Below are positions 1-8,624 of a stretch of DNA of 64,000 nt, in pieces. Where the stretch lies: positions 1,116,001 to 1,180,000 of the forward strand of contig NZ_CP097117.1 in assembly GCF_024029355.1 (NCBI RefSeq), in the 5' to 3' direction. A program made the position numbers and the translations under genes. The notes under the pieces were generated by a model that ran no database searches, was not told where the DNA came from, and saw nothing but the letters and a program-made list of their open reading frames with translations. Source of the stretch: Fructilactobacillus cliffordii (lineage in GTDB: Bacteria > Bacillota > Bacilli > Lactobacillales > Lactobacillaceae). The stretch's first letter is position 1; each line of letters starts with the position of its first letter.

Positions 1-318
1 AAATGGAAATTGTTGGATGTGTTACGCAAACAACAACGTGACACCACGAAAATCGTAGAGGGGTTAGAGGACCTTCTGAGCAGCCTTTAATTTAACGACC
101 AGTCCTCGGATGATGAGGAGACTAAAATTTGCCTAGAACTAGTTTTAAGTCATCTAACGGGTCAAGAACAACGTTTAATGCACCTGTTATACATAGAATG
201 GAAAACGATGCCTGTGGTTGCATCTGAACTATAAGTATCGCGGAAAACGCTATATCAATGGCGGAAACGTATCCAGCAAAAATTAACTTCAATTCTAGGG
301 AATACAGTTACGAGCTAA
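1..318 (+). pseudogene. ComX/SigH-like alternative sigma factor, decayed and cut by window start
   Basis: One reading frame (frame 1) runs from the window edge to a TAA at 316-318, with two in-frame TAA stops at 88-90 and 232-234. The first part (WKLLDVLRKQQRD) resembles sigma-70 region 2. The last part (LTGQEQRLMHLLY, then VSRKTLYQWRKRI after the second stop) resembles the region 4 helix-turn-helix. This is the layout of the small competence-type sigma factors (ComX/SigX) of lactobacilli. The N-terminus lies outside the window. Because all the homology stays in one frame, the gene looks like a recent point-mutation pseudogene. Sigma-factor assignment is by motif only and is moderately sure. 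Confidence 0.6.
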
Positions 319-382
319 AACGTTACTAATAGATGTAAGGGTTGGCCAATCACTTATCACTAAATTAAAAACACAGAGTAGA

Positions 383-587
383 ATGGAAAAAAAGTTGGTT
401 AAAAACGACCGCAACGTACACGATGGTAGGAGTAGGACATGAAAAGGGATTACGTCGAGGGTTTTCGAATTTAACTCTTGATCTGACTACTGACCAAGTG
501 ACAGAATTCGGTAGCATTTTAGCGGAACTAACTGGTGACACGGTGGAAAAGGTAGTATTGAACGACACTAATGTAATCGCTGAATAA
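383..587 (+). pseudogene. DUF1659 family small protein, start frameshifted by one base
   Basis: From 384 to the TAA at 585-587 one frame encodes a DUF1659-like protein (KTTATYTMVGVG, GLRRGFSNLTLDL, FGSILAELTGD), about 67 residues. That frame has no start codon before its upstream stop at 366-368. The natural ATG at 383 is one frame off: it precedes an A7 tract (387-393), and with A6 it would read straight into the conserved frame. An internal ATG at 423 would give about 54 residues but lacks a convincing ribosome binding site. It lies 14 bases before the DUF2922 gene, and DUF1659-DUF2922 pairs are usual in lactobacilli. The function of the family is unknown to me. Confidence 0.6.
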
Positions 588-601
588 CAGGAGGAAAATA
601 C

Positions 602-835
602 ATGAAAATTTTAGAATTAGTATTTAAGACAGAACAACACAAGGTCCGGACGTTACAACTAAACTATGCGAATCAAAATTTGGAAGCGGATAAGGTCCAG
701 GATTTGATGAAACGGATTTCTGATTTAGATATGTTTAAGAATGATGGCATTAATCTTTATGCCACTCCGGTTGCGGCGAGATATGCAGAAAATAGTAAGT
801 ATCCGATTTTTGGAGATGTTAAACAAGTAGCATAG
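602..835 (+). CDS. DUF2922 family small protein
   Basis: 77 residues, start ATG at 602 with a strong AGGAGGA ribosome binding site at 589-595. The sequence (LELVFKTEQHKVRTLQLNYA, then DLMKRISDLDMF) fits the DUF2922 family, short Firmicutes proteins usually encoded right after DUF1659. It is probably cotranscribed with the preceding DUF1659 remnant and ends at a rho-independent terminator. No catalytic motif or membrane segment is visible. The function is unknown. Confidence 0.75.
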   Translation: MKILELVFKTEQHKVRTLQLNYANQNLEADKVQDLMKRISDLDMFKNDGINLYATPVAARYAENSKYPIFGDVKQVA

Positions 836-850
836 TTTAAAATGAATAAG

Positions 851-882
851 AAGCCTACGAAATTAATTTCGTGGGCTTTTTA
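851..882 (+). terminator. Rho-independent terminator after DUF2922
   Basis: Hairpin AGCCTACGAAAT / ATTTCGTGGGCT followed by a T run. Its loop and stem are nearly the same sequence as the terminator at 2197-2234. Confidence 0.85.
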
Positions 883-947
883 ATGTTAAAATATAACTAT
901 TTAATTGTAATAAACTTAATGGAATAATAAAGAAAGGATTTAATTAC

Positions 948-2192
948 TTGGTTAACGATAAAATATATTTATTAGTTATTGGAAATGGTTTTGATTTACA
1001 GTGTGGTTTGAAAACTAGTTTTGCTAGTTACTTAAATAAAGTTTTAGAAACAGCTCGTAAGGAAATTGATGATATAGACAAGACATTTAGTGATTTAAAA
1101 CAATTTAATGATATTGATTTAGGAGTAGTTAGTACTGATAAAAATAATAAGAATTATTTTATTGGACAGATAAGAAATCATATTTCGATAGAATTATATG
1201 GTAAAACGACTACAAATTATTTTGATTCCTTTTATGATAATCTAAAGAATTTTGATAAATCTTTTTTCAAAATGTATTTTATATTTTTAAAGTTTAACAA
1301 TAAAGAAAGTAGAAATTGGGCTGATGTAGAAAAAGAACTAAGTACATTAATTACTACCGGTTTTTTCGTTGATCTGTTTAATACGATCTGTATTATTAAA
1401 GATGCTATTACTAATTATAGTGAAGATGACATAGAGAAAAAAATTGGTTCAAATAAGAGCGTTTTGATATATGTGTATTTGTTAATCAACATATGTGGTT
1501 ATAAAATTAAAGAAAATTCTGCCAATTATTTTATTAATTTTTTAATGGGTGAACTTAATAAATTTGAACATAATTTAGGAACGTATATTGAAGATCAGAT
1601 AAATTCTAAAAAAGAATATTATGTATCTGAATCTAATAAGTTAATTAATAAATTTAATATTGTAAATGATTTTAATGTTTTAAATTTTAACTACACTAAT
1701 CCTTTTAAATACAAAGATTATAATACTAAAACAGTTAGTAATATTCATGGTAATACCGATAATCCAATCATTGGCGTAGATACATCTGCCATTAAAAAAG
1801 CAAGTAATGATAATGTTAATGATTTGAATTTTAATGAATTTACAAAAACTTATCGAATTATGTCCAATACCGAAAATCACAAAGACATTTTACCAAATCC
1901 AGAAAACATTGATACAATTTATTTTTATGGGCATTCTTTATCCCATGCTGACTATTCTTATTTTCAATCAATTTTTGATTATTATAATTTATATGACTCC
2001 AAGTTAAATCTGGTTTTTTATTATTCTGTTTATGCTCCAGAAAGAGAATCACAAATTGTTAACCAGGATATTAATAATATTTGGAATCTAATTAATGAAT
2101 ATGGTGAATCAATGGGCAATGCTAAGGGTAAAAATTTGTTGCATAAATTAAATTTAGAAAACAGAATTAAAATTAAAGAAGTTGAAATTTAA
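948..2192 (+). CDS. AbiH family abortive phage infection protein
   Basis: 414 residues, TTG start at 948 preceded by AGAAAGGA at 931-938. The N-terminus has the AbiH signature VIGNGFDLQCGLKTS (about residues 10-24). Further on are NFNYTNPF (about 247) and NIHGN, and near the C-terminus FYGHSLSHADYSYF, all typical of the PF14253 AbiH family. AbiH proteins abort phage infection by an incompletely known mechanism. The gene is much richer in A+T than its neighbours, stands alone between two near-identical terminators, and lies beside a type I restriction locus, which suggests an acquired defence cargo gene. The reading frame looks intact. Confidence 0.85.
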   Translation: MVNDKIYLLVIGNGFDLQCGLKTSFASYLNKVLETARKEIDDIDKTFSDLKQFNDIDLGVVSTDKNNKNYFIGQIRNHISIELYGKTTTNYFDSFYDNLKNFDKSFFKMYFIFLKFNNKESRNWADVEKELSTLITTGFFVDLFNTICIIKDAITNYSEDDIEKKIGSNKSVLIYVYLLINICGYKIKENSANYFINFLMGELNKFEHNLGTYIEDQINSKKEYYVSESNKLINKFNIVNDFNVLNFNYTNPFKYKDYNTKTVSNIHGNTDNPIIGVDTSAIKKASNDNVNDLNFNEFTKTYRIMSNTENHKDILPNPENIDTIYFYGHSLSHADYSYFQSIFDYYNLYDSKLNLVFYYSVYAPERESQIVNQDINNIWNLINEYGESMGNAKGKNLLHKLNLENRIKIKEVEI

Positions 2193-2196
2193 TAGT

Positions 2197-2234
2197 AAAA
2201 AGTCCCACGAAATTAATTTTTCGTGGGACTTTTA
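2197..2234. terminator. Bidirectional terminator between abiH and hsdR
   Basis: AAAAAGTCCCACGAAATTA / TTTTTCGTGGGACTTTT hairpin with A and T runs on both sides. It can serve abiH (+) and hsdR (-). Confidence 0.85.
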
Positions 2235-2258
2235 CGTATTTTGTTGAAAATGATTTGA

Positions 2259-5249
2259 TTAATGTAAACTAGCAAAGAAATCTTGGACAGCTTGTTCAAA
2301 CTGAGCCCGATCAAAGAAACCGAGTTTTTCTTCATTTTCAACTTGTTTAATAAGTTGATGAAATTCTGGATTGTCGTTCAAATCAGTGCTAGGCCGGTAA
2401 ACCGCAAACAATTTCATGATTTGATTACCGCTGTAACCTTGATCATCTGCCCAGCGTCTAATTCGTAGTTCCTGAAGTTCACCCCGAATTGCCTTTCTAG
2501 CTTGCTTCAAGCTCTCTGTGTCAAAATGTTCTTGGTAATCACCATCATCAATCTTATCCATAATGGCGCTAATTTCAGTTTGACTCTGTTCGTCTAACGG
2601 TGTGATGTGATTTTCAACGGCCTTCCGATTAGCTTCTGTTTGATCATCCATGTAGGCATTTAAAAGATCAACTAACCGATCATAGTCAATGATTTCTTGA
2701 CTTTGTTGTTGCAAACGTAATTTTAAGTTAGTCAAATCAATTCGATCTTCGGGTGCTAATTTCTCGTTGACGTCATTCCAACGAGCTTGGAGAGCACTAA
2801 AGTCATTATCTGAATTTAACTTTAGACTAACTGATTTGCCTGTTTTTACGCCATCTTCATTATAAACTTCAGCTGGGGTTCCTAGCTGATAGCCTTGTTG
2901 CATTAATTGCTGTACTGGTCCATTTACTTCAGCAGCTAATTGCGAGAATTCTTTTTGTTCCTTGGCTGATCTTGGAATTTGGGAAAAATCTGATCCAGCA
3001 ATTTCTTCTAGTCGTTCTAGTTTCGGATTTATTTTTTCGATCTGCTGCGAATATTTACTTGCCAAAATATCATCATTAAGTAAAGCTTGGTCATCTTTAG
3101 TAGAAGTGTGTTTTTCTGCGTCCGCAATCGTATCGTTACCACCCAGCGTGTAAATTACGAGCGCATTTTTAACGTGGTCTTCCATATCAGCACCACGACG
3201 GTAAAATCTGACTTTTCCGTATGGTTTAGCATTCTTGTTAATGACCCGGTTGGTCCGCGACATGGCTTGGATTAATAGACCCTCTTTCAAAATCTTATCC
3301 ATATAAATCACGTTTACATATTTGGAATCAAATCCGGTAAGTAATTGATCAGAAACAATGACTAGATCTAAACGATCTTCATCAGCTTTACGATCATAAG
3401 GTTTTTTGTGAGCGAGCCGACGCGTAATATCACTAACATAATCCTGTTCTGGATGCTTACTTTCTAGGAAATCTTGGGTATCAAAGGTTTTCTGATAGTT
3501 TTTCATTGCTTGTTTTAATTCGGCTTGTAAGTCAGAAGAACCACTGCCATTGGTTTCATCACGAGAGAAGGTCATCGCCATTCGTAGTTCCGGAGCTAGT
3601 TTTTGGAACAGGTGGTAATATGCCACCACCGCTTGTTTTCCGGAAACAGCGAGCATTGCATGAAATTGGTTGGGTTGTCGTTGACCAGCTTCTAGGGGAC
3701 CATCGGCATTTTCGTGCCAGTGAGCAACAATGTCTTGAACCACGGCCTCACGATAAGCAGTGCTAGTGTAAGCGGCTTTTTCTAGTTCAGCATCGCTGTA
3801 ATCGGGATGTTCTTGCTTTTCAATGTCAGTTTCATAGTAGGTTACGTCGAAGCCCAGCACGTTTCCATCACCGATAGCGTCTTTAATGGTGTATTGGTGT
3901 AAACGAGGGCCAAAGATATCATGAGTGGAAACATCACGGCTAGTTTTAATGTCATGGATTTCATCACTGTAGAAGTTAGGGGTACCAGTGAATCCAAACC
4001 AGGTAGTATTCGGAAGAGCGGCCTTAATTTCTTTTACGGCGTCACCACTGGCAGAACGATGGGCTTCGTCCATGAGGATTACCATTCGTTCAGCTGATTT
4101 TAAATCACTTTTAACAGCACGGTGCAAACCCTGAACTGTGATTAGATAAATATGTGAACCATTATTTTTCAAACGAAGGGCCCGCTTTAATTCGTGCCCT
4201 TTAACTTTTTTAATGTGGTTTTTGAATTGTTGGTAGGCAAAACTTCTAAAGTTATTGAGCGTTTGATCCACTAGATCAACCCGATCAACGATGAAAAGGA
4301 CGTTGCGGACCTTAGGCATCGAAGCCAGAAGCTGGGCAACTTTAAACGAAGTAACGGTTTTTCCAGAACCAGTGGTATGCCAAACGTAACCACCTTCACG
4401 TTCAATGAATTGATCGTTATCCATCTTTTTCATACGTTCCAAAATGGCTCGGGTTGCTTGAATTTGGTAAGAACGCATGACCATTAAGTTTCCGTTTTCG
4501 GCATCTGGGATCATGTTAACTGTGACTAACCGATGTAAAGCTGGGATTCCCATTACTTGATGGATGAATTCCATGGTGTCAGTTACGTCTTTTCCGTTAT
4601 TATCACGCCATCCGAAGACAAAGTCTTGGTTGTAGTCAGAAGGGCTTTTTGGACGTGCAAAGTAGTGAGCGGAATGTTGGGAAAGGATGAATTGAACCTG
4701 AACAAAACTCATCAAGCCCGTATACATACCATCGTCATCGTATTTTTTTAACTGTTCAAAGGCATTCCATTGATTTTGCAGCGATTCGTCTTTTTCTTCG
4801 ATGTGCGCTACGGGGAGACCGTTGATTAATAATAAGACGTCAATGCGTCGTTCTCTGCTTAACGTGTTGGCTAGATGTTTAAACGTGATCTGATTAACGA
4901 CTTCATATTCAGATCGGCCGCCGGCAACTTCATCACCATAGAAAATTTCCATTTCGATGTGAGAGCCGTCGTCTCGAGTTAAAGGTAGGGTTCCAATTCC
5001 ACCGGCTCCCGCAATGACAAGCTGAGCATCACAAGGCGTTTTATTTTTCTCAAGCTCTAACTTTAACTGATTAAATTCTTCATCAGAAAGGGGATTACCA
5101 TCTAGTTTAGCTCGATTGTTGCGATTTAAGATATCGCGCCAGTGCTGATATAAGATATCGTCTGGTTTGTTGGAAAACTCGGGACGATAGGTCCATCCTT
5201 CATCTTCCAATTTTTTGATTACTGCTTTTTCGAATTGATCTTCCGCCAT
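2259..5249 (-). CDS. hsdR: Type I restriction enzyme R subunit
   Basis: 996 residues, ATG at 5249 with AAGGA 8 bases upstream. It is the translocase and nuclease subunit of a type I restriction-modification complex. An N-terminal PD-(D/E)XK-like nuclease site is visible (D137, then IEEKD at about 150-154). An SF2 helicase core follows: Walker A TTGSGKT (292-298), DEAH (394-397) and motif VI QAMSRTNR. The C-terminal helical part presumably contacts HsdM. The length is normal for the family and no breaks are seen. It is transcribed on the same strand as hsdM and hsdS but separated from them by the recombinase/silent hsdS segment, so it may have its own promoter in 5250-5320. Confidence 0.95.
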   Translation of the reverse strand: MAEDQFEKAVIKKLEDEGWTYRPEFSNKPDDILYQHWRDILNRNNRAKLDGNPLSDEEFNQLKLELEKNKTPCDAQLVIAGAGGIGTLPLTRDDGSHIEMEIFYGDEVAGGRSEYEVVNQITFKHLANTLSRERRIDVLLLINGLPVAHIEEKDESLQNQWNAFEQLKKYDDDGMYTGLMSFVQVQFILSQHSAHYFARPKSPSDYNQDFVFGWRDNNGKDVTDTMEFIHQVMGIPALHRLVTVNMIPDAENGNLMVMRSYQIQATRAILERMKKMDNDQFIEREGGYVWHTTGSGKTVTSFKVAQLLASMPKVRNVLFIVDRVDLVDQTLNNFRSFAYQQFKNHIKKVKGHELKRALRLKNNGSHIYLITVQGLHRAVKSDLKSAERMVILMDEAHRSASGDAVKEIKAALPNTTWFGFTGTPNFYSDEIHDIKTSRDVSTHDIFGPRLHQYTIKDAIGDGNVLGFDVTYYETDIEKQEHPDYSDAELEKAAYTSTAYREAVVQDIVAHWHENADGPLEAGQRQPNQFHAMLAVSGKQAVVAYYHLFQKLAPELRMAMTFSRDETNGSGSSDLQAELKQAMKNYQKTFDTQDFLESKHPEQDYVSDITRRLAHKKPYDRKADEDRLDLVIVSDQLLTGFDSKYVNVIYMDKILKEGLLIQAMSRTNRVINKNAKPYGKVRFYRRGADMEDHVKNALVIYTLGGNDTIADAEKHTSTKDDQALLNDDILASKYSQQIEKINPKLERLEEIAGSDFSQIPRSAKEQKEFSQLAAEVNGPVQQLMQQGYQLGTPAEVYNEDGVKTGKSVSLKLNSDNDFSALQARWNDVNEKLAPEDRIDLTNLKLRLQQQSQEIIDYDRLVDLLNAYMDDQTEANRKAVENHITPLDEQSQTEISAIMDKIDDGDYQEHFDTESLKQARKAIRGELQELRIRRWADDQGYSGNQIMKLFAVYRPSTDLNDNPEFHQLIKQVENEEKLGFFDRAQFEQAVQDFFASLH

Positions 5250-5317
5250 GTAAATATTCCTTTTAGAATTGTGGGATTAGTATTTGATCTACTTCTAATT
5301 TTAGCATAATTATTTTC

Positions 5318-6405
5318 ACTTCCAATGCTTGGGAAAAGCGTAAGTTGGGTGATTTAATAAAAAAGCAATTTAAAGGAAAAACTAAAGCTGAAATGAAAGG
5401 TAATCATTCGAATTATTTAAATACGGATTACTTAAACGGAGGACTTCCCCAAAAGGTATCAAGTTTTCCTGACGTCAATGAAGAAGATGTTTTAATATTA
5501 TGGGATGGATCACAAGCAGGAAAAGTATATCATGGGTTCAAAGGATCATTGGGTACGACGCTAAAGGCATATAAACCAAAATATAGTGGTGATTTCTTGT
5601 TTCAATCCTTAATAAGGAATCAGATGAAAATATATGAACAGTATAGGACTCCTAACATCCCACATGTAATAAAAGATTTCACATCCAAATTTATTATTTA
5701 TGGTCCACAGAAATAGAACAAGAAGAAATTGGTTTATTATTCAAAAAAATTGATGATCTACTTACTGTCAATCAGCATAAATTAGAACAGATAAAATTGC
5801 TGAAAAAGGCGTTACTACAGCAATTATTCCCTCAAAAAGATGAAATAAATCCTCAAATTAGATTTACTGATTTTCACGATGATTGGGAACCCCGTAAAAT
5901 AGATTCAATTTTTAAAATAACTAGAGGACAAGTATTGTCTTCCAAAAAAATAAAATTAAAAAAAGATTTTACTTATAAGTATCCGGTTTATTCATCTCAA
6001 ACAAAAAATGATGGGTTAATGGGATATTACAATGAATATTTATTTAAAAATGGAATAACATGGACAACAGATGGTGCTAATGCTGGAACTGTAAAATATA
6101 GACATGGAAAATTTTATAGTACTAATGTTAATGGTGTTTTATTAGAAAAATATTTAATCCCAAATAAAATGATTTCAGAATCATTAAATTTAATTGCTTA
6201 TAAATTTGTTTCTAAGGTCGGTAATCCTAAACTTATGAACAATACAATGGCTAATATCAGAATAGATATTACGTTAAATTTAGAAGAACAAGAAAAAATC
6301 AGTAATATTTTTAATAAAATAGATGCAAGCATAAAGATAAATAAGAAAAAGATAAATAAAATTCAAAACTTTAAAAAATCACTTCTCCAAAATATGTTTA
6401 TATAA
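5318..6405 (+). pseudogene. hsdS: Silent, start-less type I specificity subunit (HsdS) cassette
   Basis: HsdS homology begins at about 5318 (SNAWEKRKLGDL) with no upstream start codon or ribosome binding site, opposite in orientation to the expressed hsdS. The first target-recognition domain (to about 5706) differs from that of the expressed copy. One base seems lost near 5707: the frame ending at 5716 should continue as TEIEQEEIGLLFKKIDDLL. The second frame then runs to 6405 and is identical to the C-terminal half of the expressed hsdS. This looks like a donor cassette of a shuffling hsdS locus that is not translated where it stands. Confidence 0.8.
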
Positions 6406-6410
6406 AAGAA

Positions 6411-6444
6411 ACCACCAAAATTCGTAAAAATTTTGGTGGTTTTT
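6411..6444. terminator. Terminator in left arm
   Basis: ACCACCAAAATTCGT / ATTTTGGTGGTTTTT hairpin between the silent hsdS and the duplicated recombinase end. The same hairpin occurs at 7438-7471 in the right arm. Confidence 0.8.
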
Positions 6445-6446
6445 AA

Positions 6447-6711
6447 CTAAACTAATTTTGACATCTGATACATAATTTTTTCACTATCTTTAGCTTCTAA
6501 CTCGCGAATAACATGGATATAAGTTTCTTGGGTAGTGGTCATACTTGAATGCCCTAATCTTTGGGCTACTGTCGCAATTGAAACATCTCCAAATAACAGA
6601 AGTGAAGCATGAGTATGACGTAACCCGTGAACAGTAATCACTGGTATTTTTGCTTTTACGCATAATGTTTTTAAATAGTGATTTACCGTAGAATTGAATA
6701 TTCGTTTTTCA
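6447..6711 (-). pseudogene. Duplicated C-terminal end of tyrosine recombinase
   Basis: Reading leftwards, this encodes the last 88 residues of a tyrosine recombinase (HGLRHTHASLLL, LGHSSMTTTQETYIH), identical to the end of the gene on the opposite strand at 7171-7435. It contains the distal Arg-His-His/Tyr part of the active site but no core-binding domain. Upstream codons (about 6712-6728) are unrelated. It is a fragment created by the inverted duplication and is not expected to be functional. Confidence 0.85.
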
Positions 6712-7435
6712 CGAACATCAAACAACATTAGATTTTCATCACCAGATTAAAAGTTCGATCCTAGATGCAGTTGATGAAGGGTTGATACCAATTAATCCAA
6801 CTAGAAATGCTGTAATTAAGGGAAAAACTCCACGGAAAAAGAAAATTAAATTTTTAAATGAGGCAGAACTGCAAAAATTAATTCATCGATTAGATTTAGG
6901 CAATGAAATTAATTGGGATTGGTTTTTAATGTTAGTCCTTAAAACTGGCCTTCGGTTTTCTGAAGCTTTAGCGGTAACTCCCAACGATTTCGACTTTCAA
7001 AGTCAGATGCTTCGAGTTAATAAAACATGGGACTATAAATCATTTCATGGTAGTTTTCAAAAGACCAAAAATGAATCATCAGTACGTAGTATTCGAATTG
7101 ATTGGCAATTAGCAATGCAATTATCACAACTGATTAAAGATTTACCAAAAGATAAGCCTATTTTTGTTACTGAAAAACGAATATTCAATTCTACGGTAAA
7201 TCACTATTTAAAAACATTATGCGTAAAAGCAAAAATACCAGTGATTACTGTTCACGGGTTACGTCATACTCATGCTTCACTTCTGTTATTTGGAGATGTT
7301 TCAATTGCGACAGTAGCCCAAAGATTAGGGCATTCAAGTATGACCACTACCCAAGAAACTTATATCCATGTTATTCGCGAGTTAGAAGCTAAAGATAGTG
7401 AAAAAATTATGTATCAGATGTCAAAATTAGTTTAG
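6712..7435 (+). pseudogene. XerC/phage-integrase-like tyrosine recombinase, N-terminus missing
   Basis: Integrase-like sequence starts abruptly at the repeat junction (about 6716, HQTTLDFHHQIKSSILDAV) and continues through NPTRNAVIKG to the catalytic domain: TGLRFSEALA (first Arg), HGLRHTHA (His-x-x-Arg), LGHSS and the tyrosine in TQETYIH. It ends at 7435. The only usable start in frame is a TTG at 6782, giving 217 residues and lacking most of the N-terminal SAM-like core-binding domain. Recombinases beside hsdS genes in lactobacilli normally invert specificity cassettes. This one is probably disabled, though the catalytic residues remain. Confidence 0.8.
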
Positions 7436-8117
7436 TTAAAAACCACCAAAATTTTTACGAATTTTGGTGGTTTCTTTTATATAAACATATTTTGGAGAAG
7501 TGATTTTTTAAAGTTTTGAATTTTATTTATCTTTTTCTTATTTATCTTTATGCTTGCATCTATTTTATTAAAAATATTACTGATTTTTTCTTGTTCTTCT
7601 AAATTTAACGTAATATCTATTCTGATATTAGCCATTGTATTGTTCATAAGTTTAGGATTACCGACCTTAGAAACAAATTTATAAGCAATTAAATTTAATG
7701 ATTCTGAAATCATTTTATTTGGGATTAAATATTTTTCTAATAAAACACCATTAACATTAGTACTATAAAATTTTCCATGTCTATATTTTACAGTTCCAGC
7801 ATTAGCACCATCTGTTGTCCATGTTATTCCATTTTTAAATAAATATTCATTGTAATATCCCATTAACCCATCATTTTTTGTTTGAGATGAATAAACCGGA
7901 TACTTATAAGTAAAATCTTTTTTTAATTTTATTTTTTTGGAAGACAATACTTGTCCTCTAGTTATTTTAAAAATTGAATCTATTTTACGGGGTTCCCAAT
8001 CATCGTGAAAATCAGTAAATCTAATTTGAGGATTTATTTCATCTTTTTGAGGGAATAATTGCTGTAGTAACGCCTTTTTCAGCAATTTTATCTGTTCTAA
8101 TTTATGCTGATTGACAG
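7171..8117 (-). repeat. Right arm of about 947-bp inverted repeat
   Basis: Reverse-complement partner of 5765-6711. It carries the recombinase 3' end, the shared terminator and the 3' half of the expressed hsdS. The identity stops at 8117/8118. Beyond it the two hsdS copies remain similar for about 20 bases and then diverge into different target-recognition domains. Confidence 0.9.
7438..7471. terminator. Terminator between recombinase and hsdS
   Basis: Same hairpin as 6411-6444 in inverted orientation, with A/T runs on both sides. It can end both the recombinase (+) and hsdS (-) transcripts. Confidence 0.8.
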
Positions 8118-8133
8118 CAAGTAGGTTCATCAA
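7477..8133 (-). CDS. hsdS: Type I specificity subunit, C-terminal half (split HsdS)
   Basis: 218 residues from an ATG at 8133 (NLLAVNQHKLEQIKLLKKAL) that lies in the central conserved helix of HsdS. Then come a second target-recognition domain (DWEPRKIDSIFKITRG) and the C-terminal conserved helix (EEQEKISNIFNKID). The full-length frame is broken just upstream: an extra C near 8124-8125 turns GAA-CTA into GAA-C-CTA. This half-subunit could be translated by reinitiation 42 bases after the N-half stop, but no good ribosome binding site is seen. Half-size HsdS proteins that dimerise are known in type I systems, so function is possible but unproven. Confidence 0.75.
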   Translation of the reverse strand: MMNLLAVNQHKLEQIKLLKKALLQQLFPQKDEINPQIRFTDFHDDWEPRKIDSIFKITRGQVLSSKKIKLKKDFTYKYPVYSSQTKNDGLMGYYNEYLFKNGITWTTDGANAGTVKYRHGKFYSTNVNGVLLEKYLIPNKMISESLNLIAYKFVSKVGNPKLMNNTMANIRIDITLNLEEQEKISNIFNKIDASIKINKKKINKIQNFKKSLLQNMFI

Positions 8134-8174
8134 TTTTTTTTAAAAGTGTTCCTATTTTATCTTGCTCTTTCAAT

Positions 8175-8624
8175 TTAGGAGCTCTTAATGATGAATTTTT
8201 CAAATTTTGAAATCCACTGTCTGCTATGATCATGTGGCATATAGTTAATATTTTGTATTATATAATATAAAAAGTGTAAATTATCATTTTGTGATTTTAA
8301 AGTTAACAATTTCATTGCTGAACTCTTTATTTTAAATGGAAATTCGATTAAATATGAACCTGTTGTAAAGTCATCAAATATTATTACAGGATCATCTGGA
8401 CTAGCTTGTTTAATTCCAAAATTTTCATTTGAGTAACCCAAAATAAAGCTTTTTCCAGCTGTTAATACTGGTATTTTATATTGATCATCATAATTAGTAC
8501 TTTTAACAATATATTTTGCTGGTTGTTCATATTTAATAACATCCTTTAATTTTCGCTTTTCCCAATCATCAGAAAAGCCTTTAAATCGGATCTCTGGAAA
8601 CTTTTTCTCCGCCTTTTCCGCCAT
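8175..8624 (-). CDS. hsdS: Type I specificity subunit, N-terminal half (split HsdS)
   Basis: 149 residues. The ATG at 8624 overlaps the hsdM stop (TAATG), so the two genes are translationally coupled. It starts with the usual HsdS pattern ([20 protein letters not shown]) and contains the first target-recognition domain. The frame ends early at 8175 because of an extra base near 8183. One base fewer would continue as [19 protein letters not shown] into the central conserved region. With the second break near 8124 this splits hsdS into two open frames. The DNA sequence recognised cannot be read from the protein. Confidence 0.8.
   Translation of the reverse strand: MAEKAEKKFPEIRFKGFSDDWEKRKLKDVIKYEQPAKYIVKSTNYDDQYKIPVLTAGKSFILGYSNENFGIKQASPDDPVIIFDDFTTGSYLIEFPFKIKSSAMKLLTLKSQNDNLHFLYYIIQNINYMPHDHSRQWISKFEKFIIKSS

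Larger units (their letters stand above)
5765..6711 (+). repeat. Left arm of about 947-bp inverted repeat
   Basis: From CTGTCAATCAGC at 5765 to TTTTTCA at 6711 the sequence is the reverse complement of 7171-8117. I compared both boundaries, several internal blocks and the encoded proteins, and all agree; I did not check each base. The arm holds the 3' half of the silent hsdS, its terminator and a copy of the recombinase 3' end. The loop between the arms is 459 bases (6712-7170). Confidence 0.9.

Noticed and set aside
6447..6728. 93-residue frame read as a second recombinase gene
   Set aside because: Only the last 88 residues match the recombinase and they lie in the duplicated arm; treated as a fragment.
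5765..8117. Inverted repeats considered as an insertion sequence
   Set aside because: The arms encode hsdS and recombinase parts, there is no transposase and no target-site duplication.
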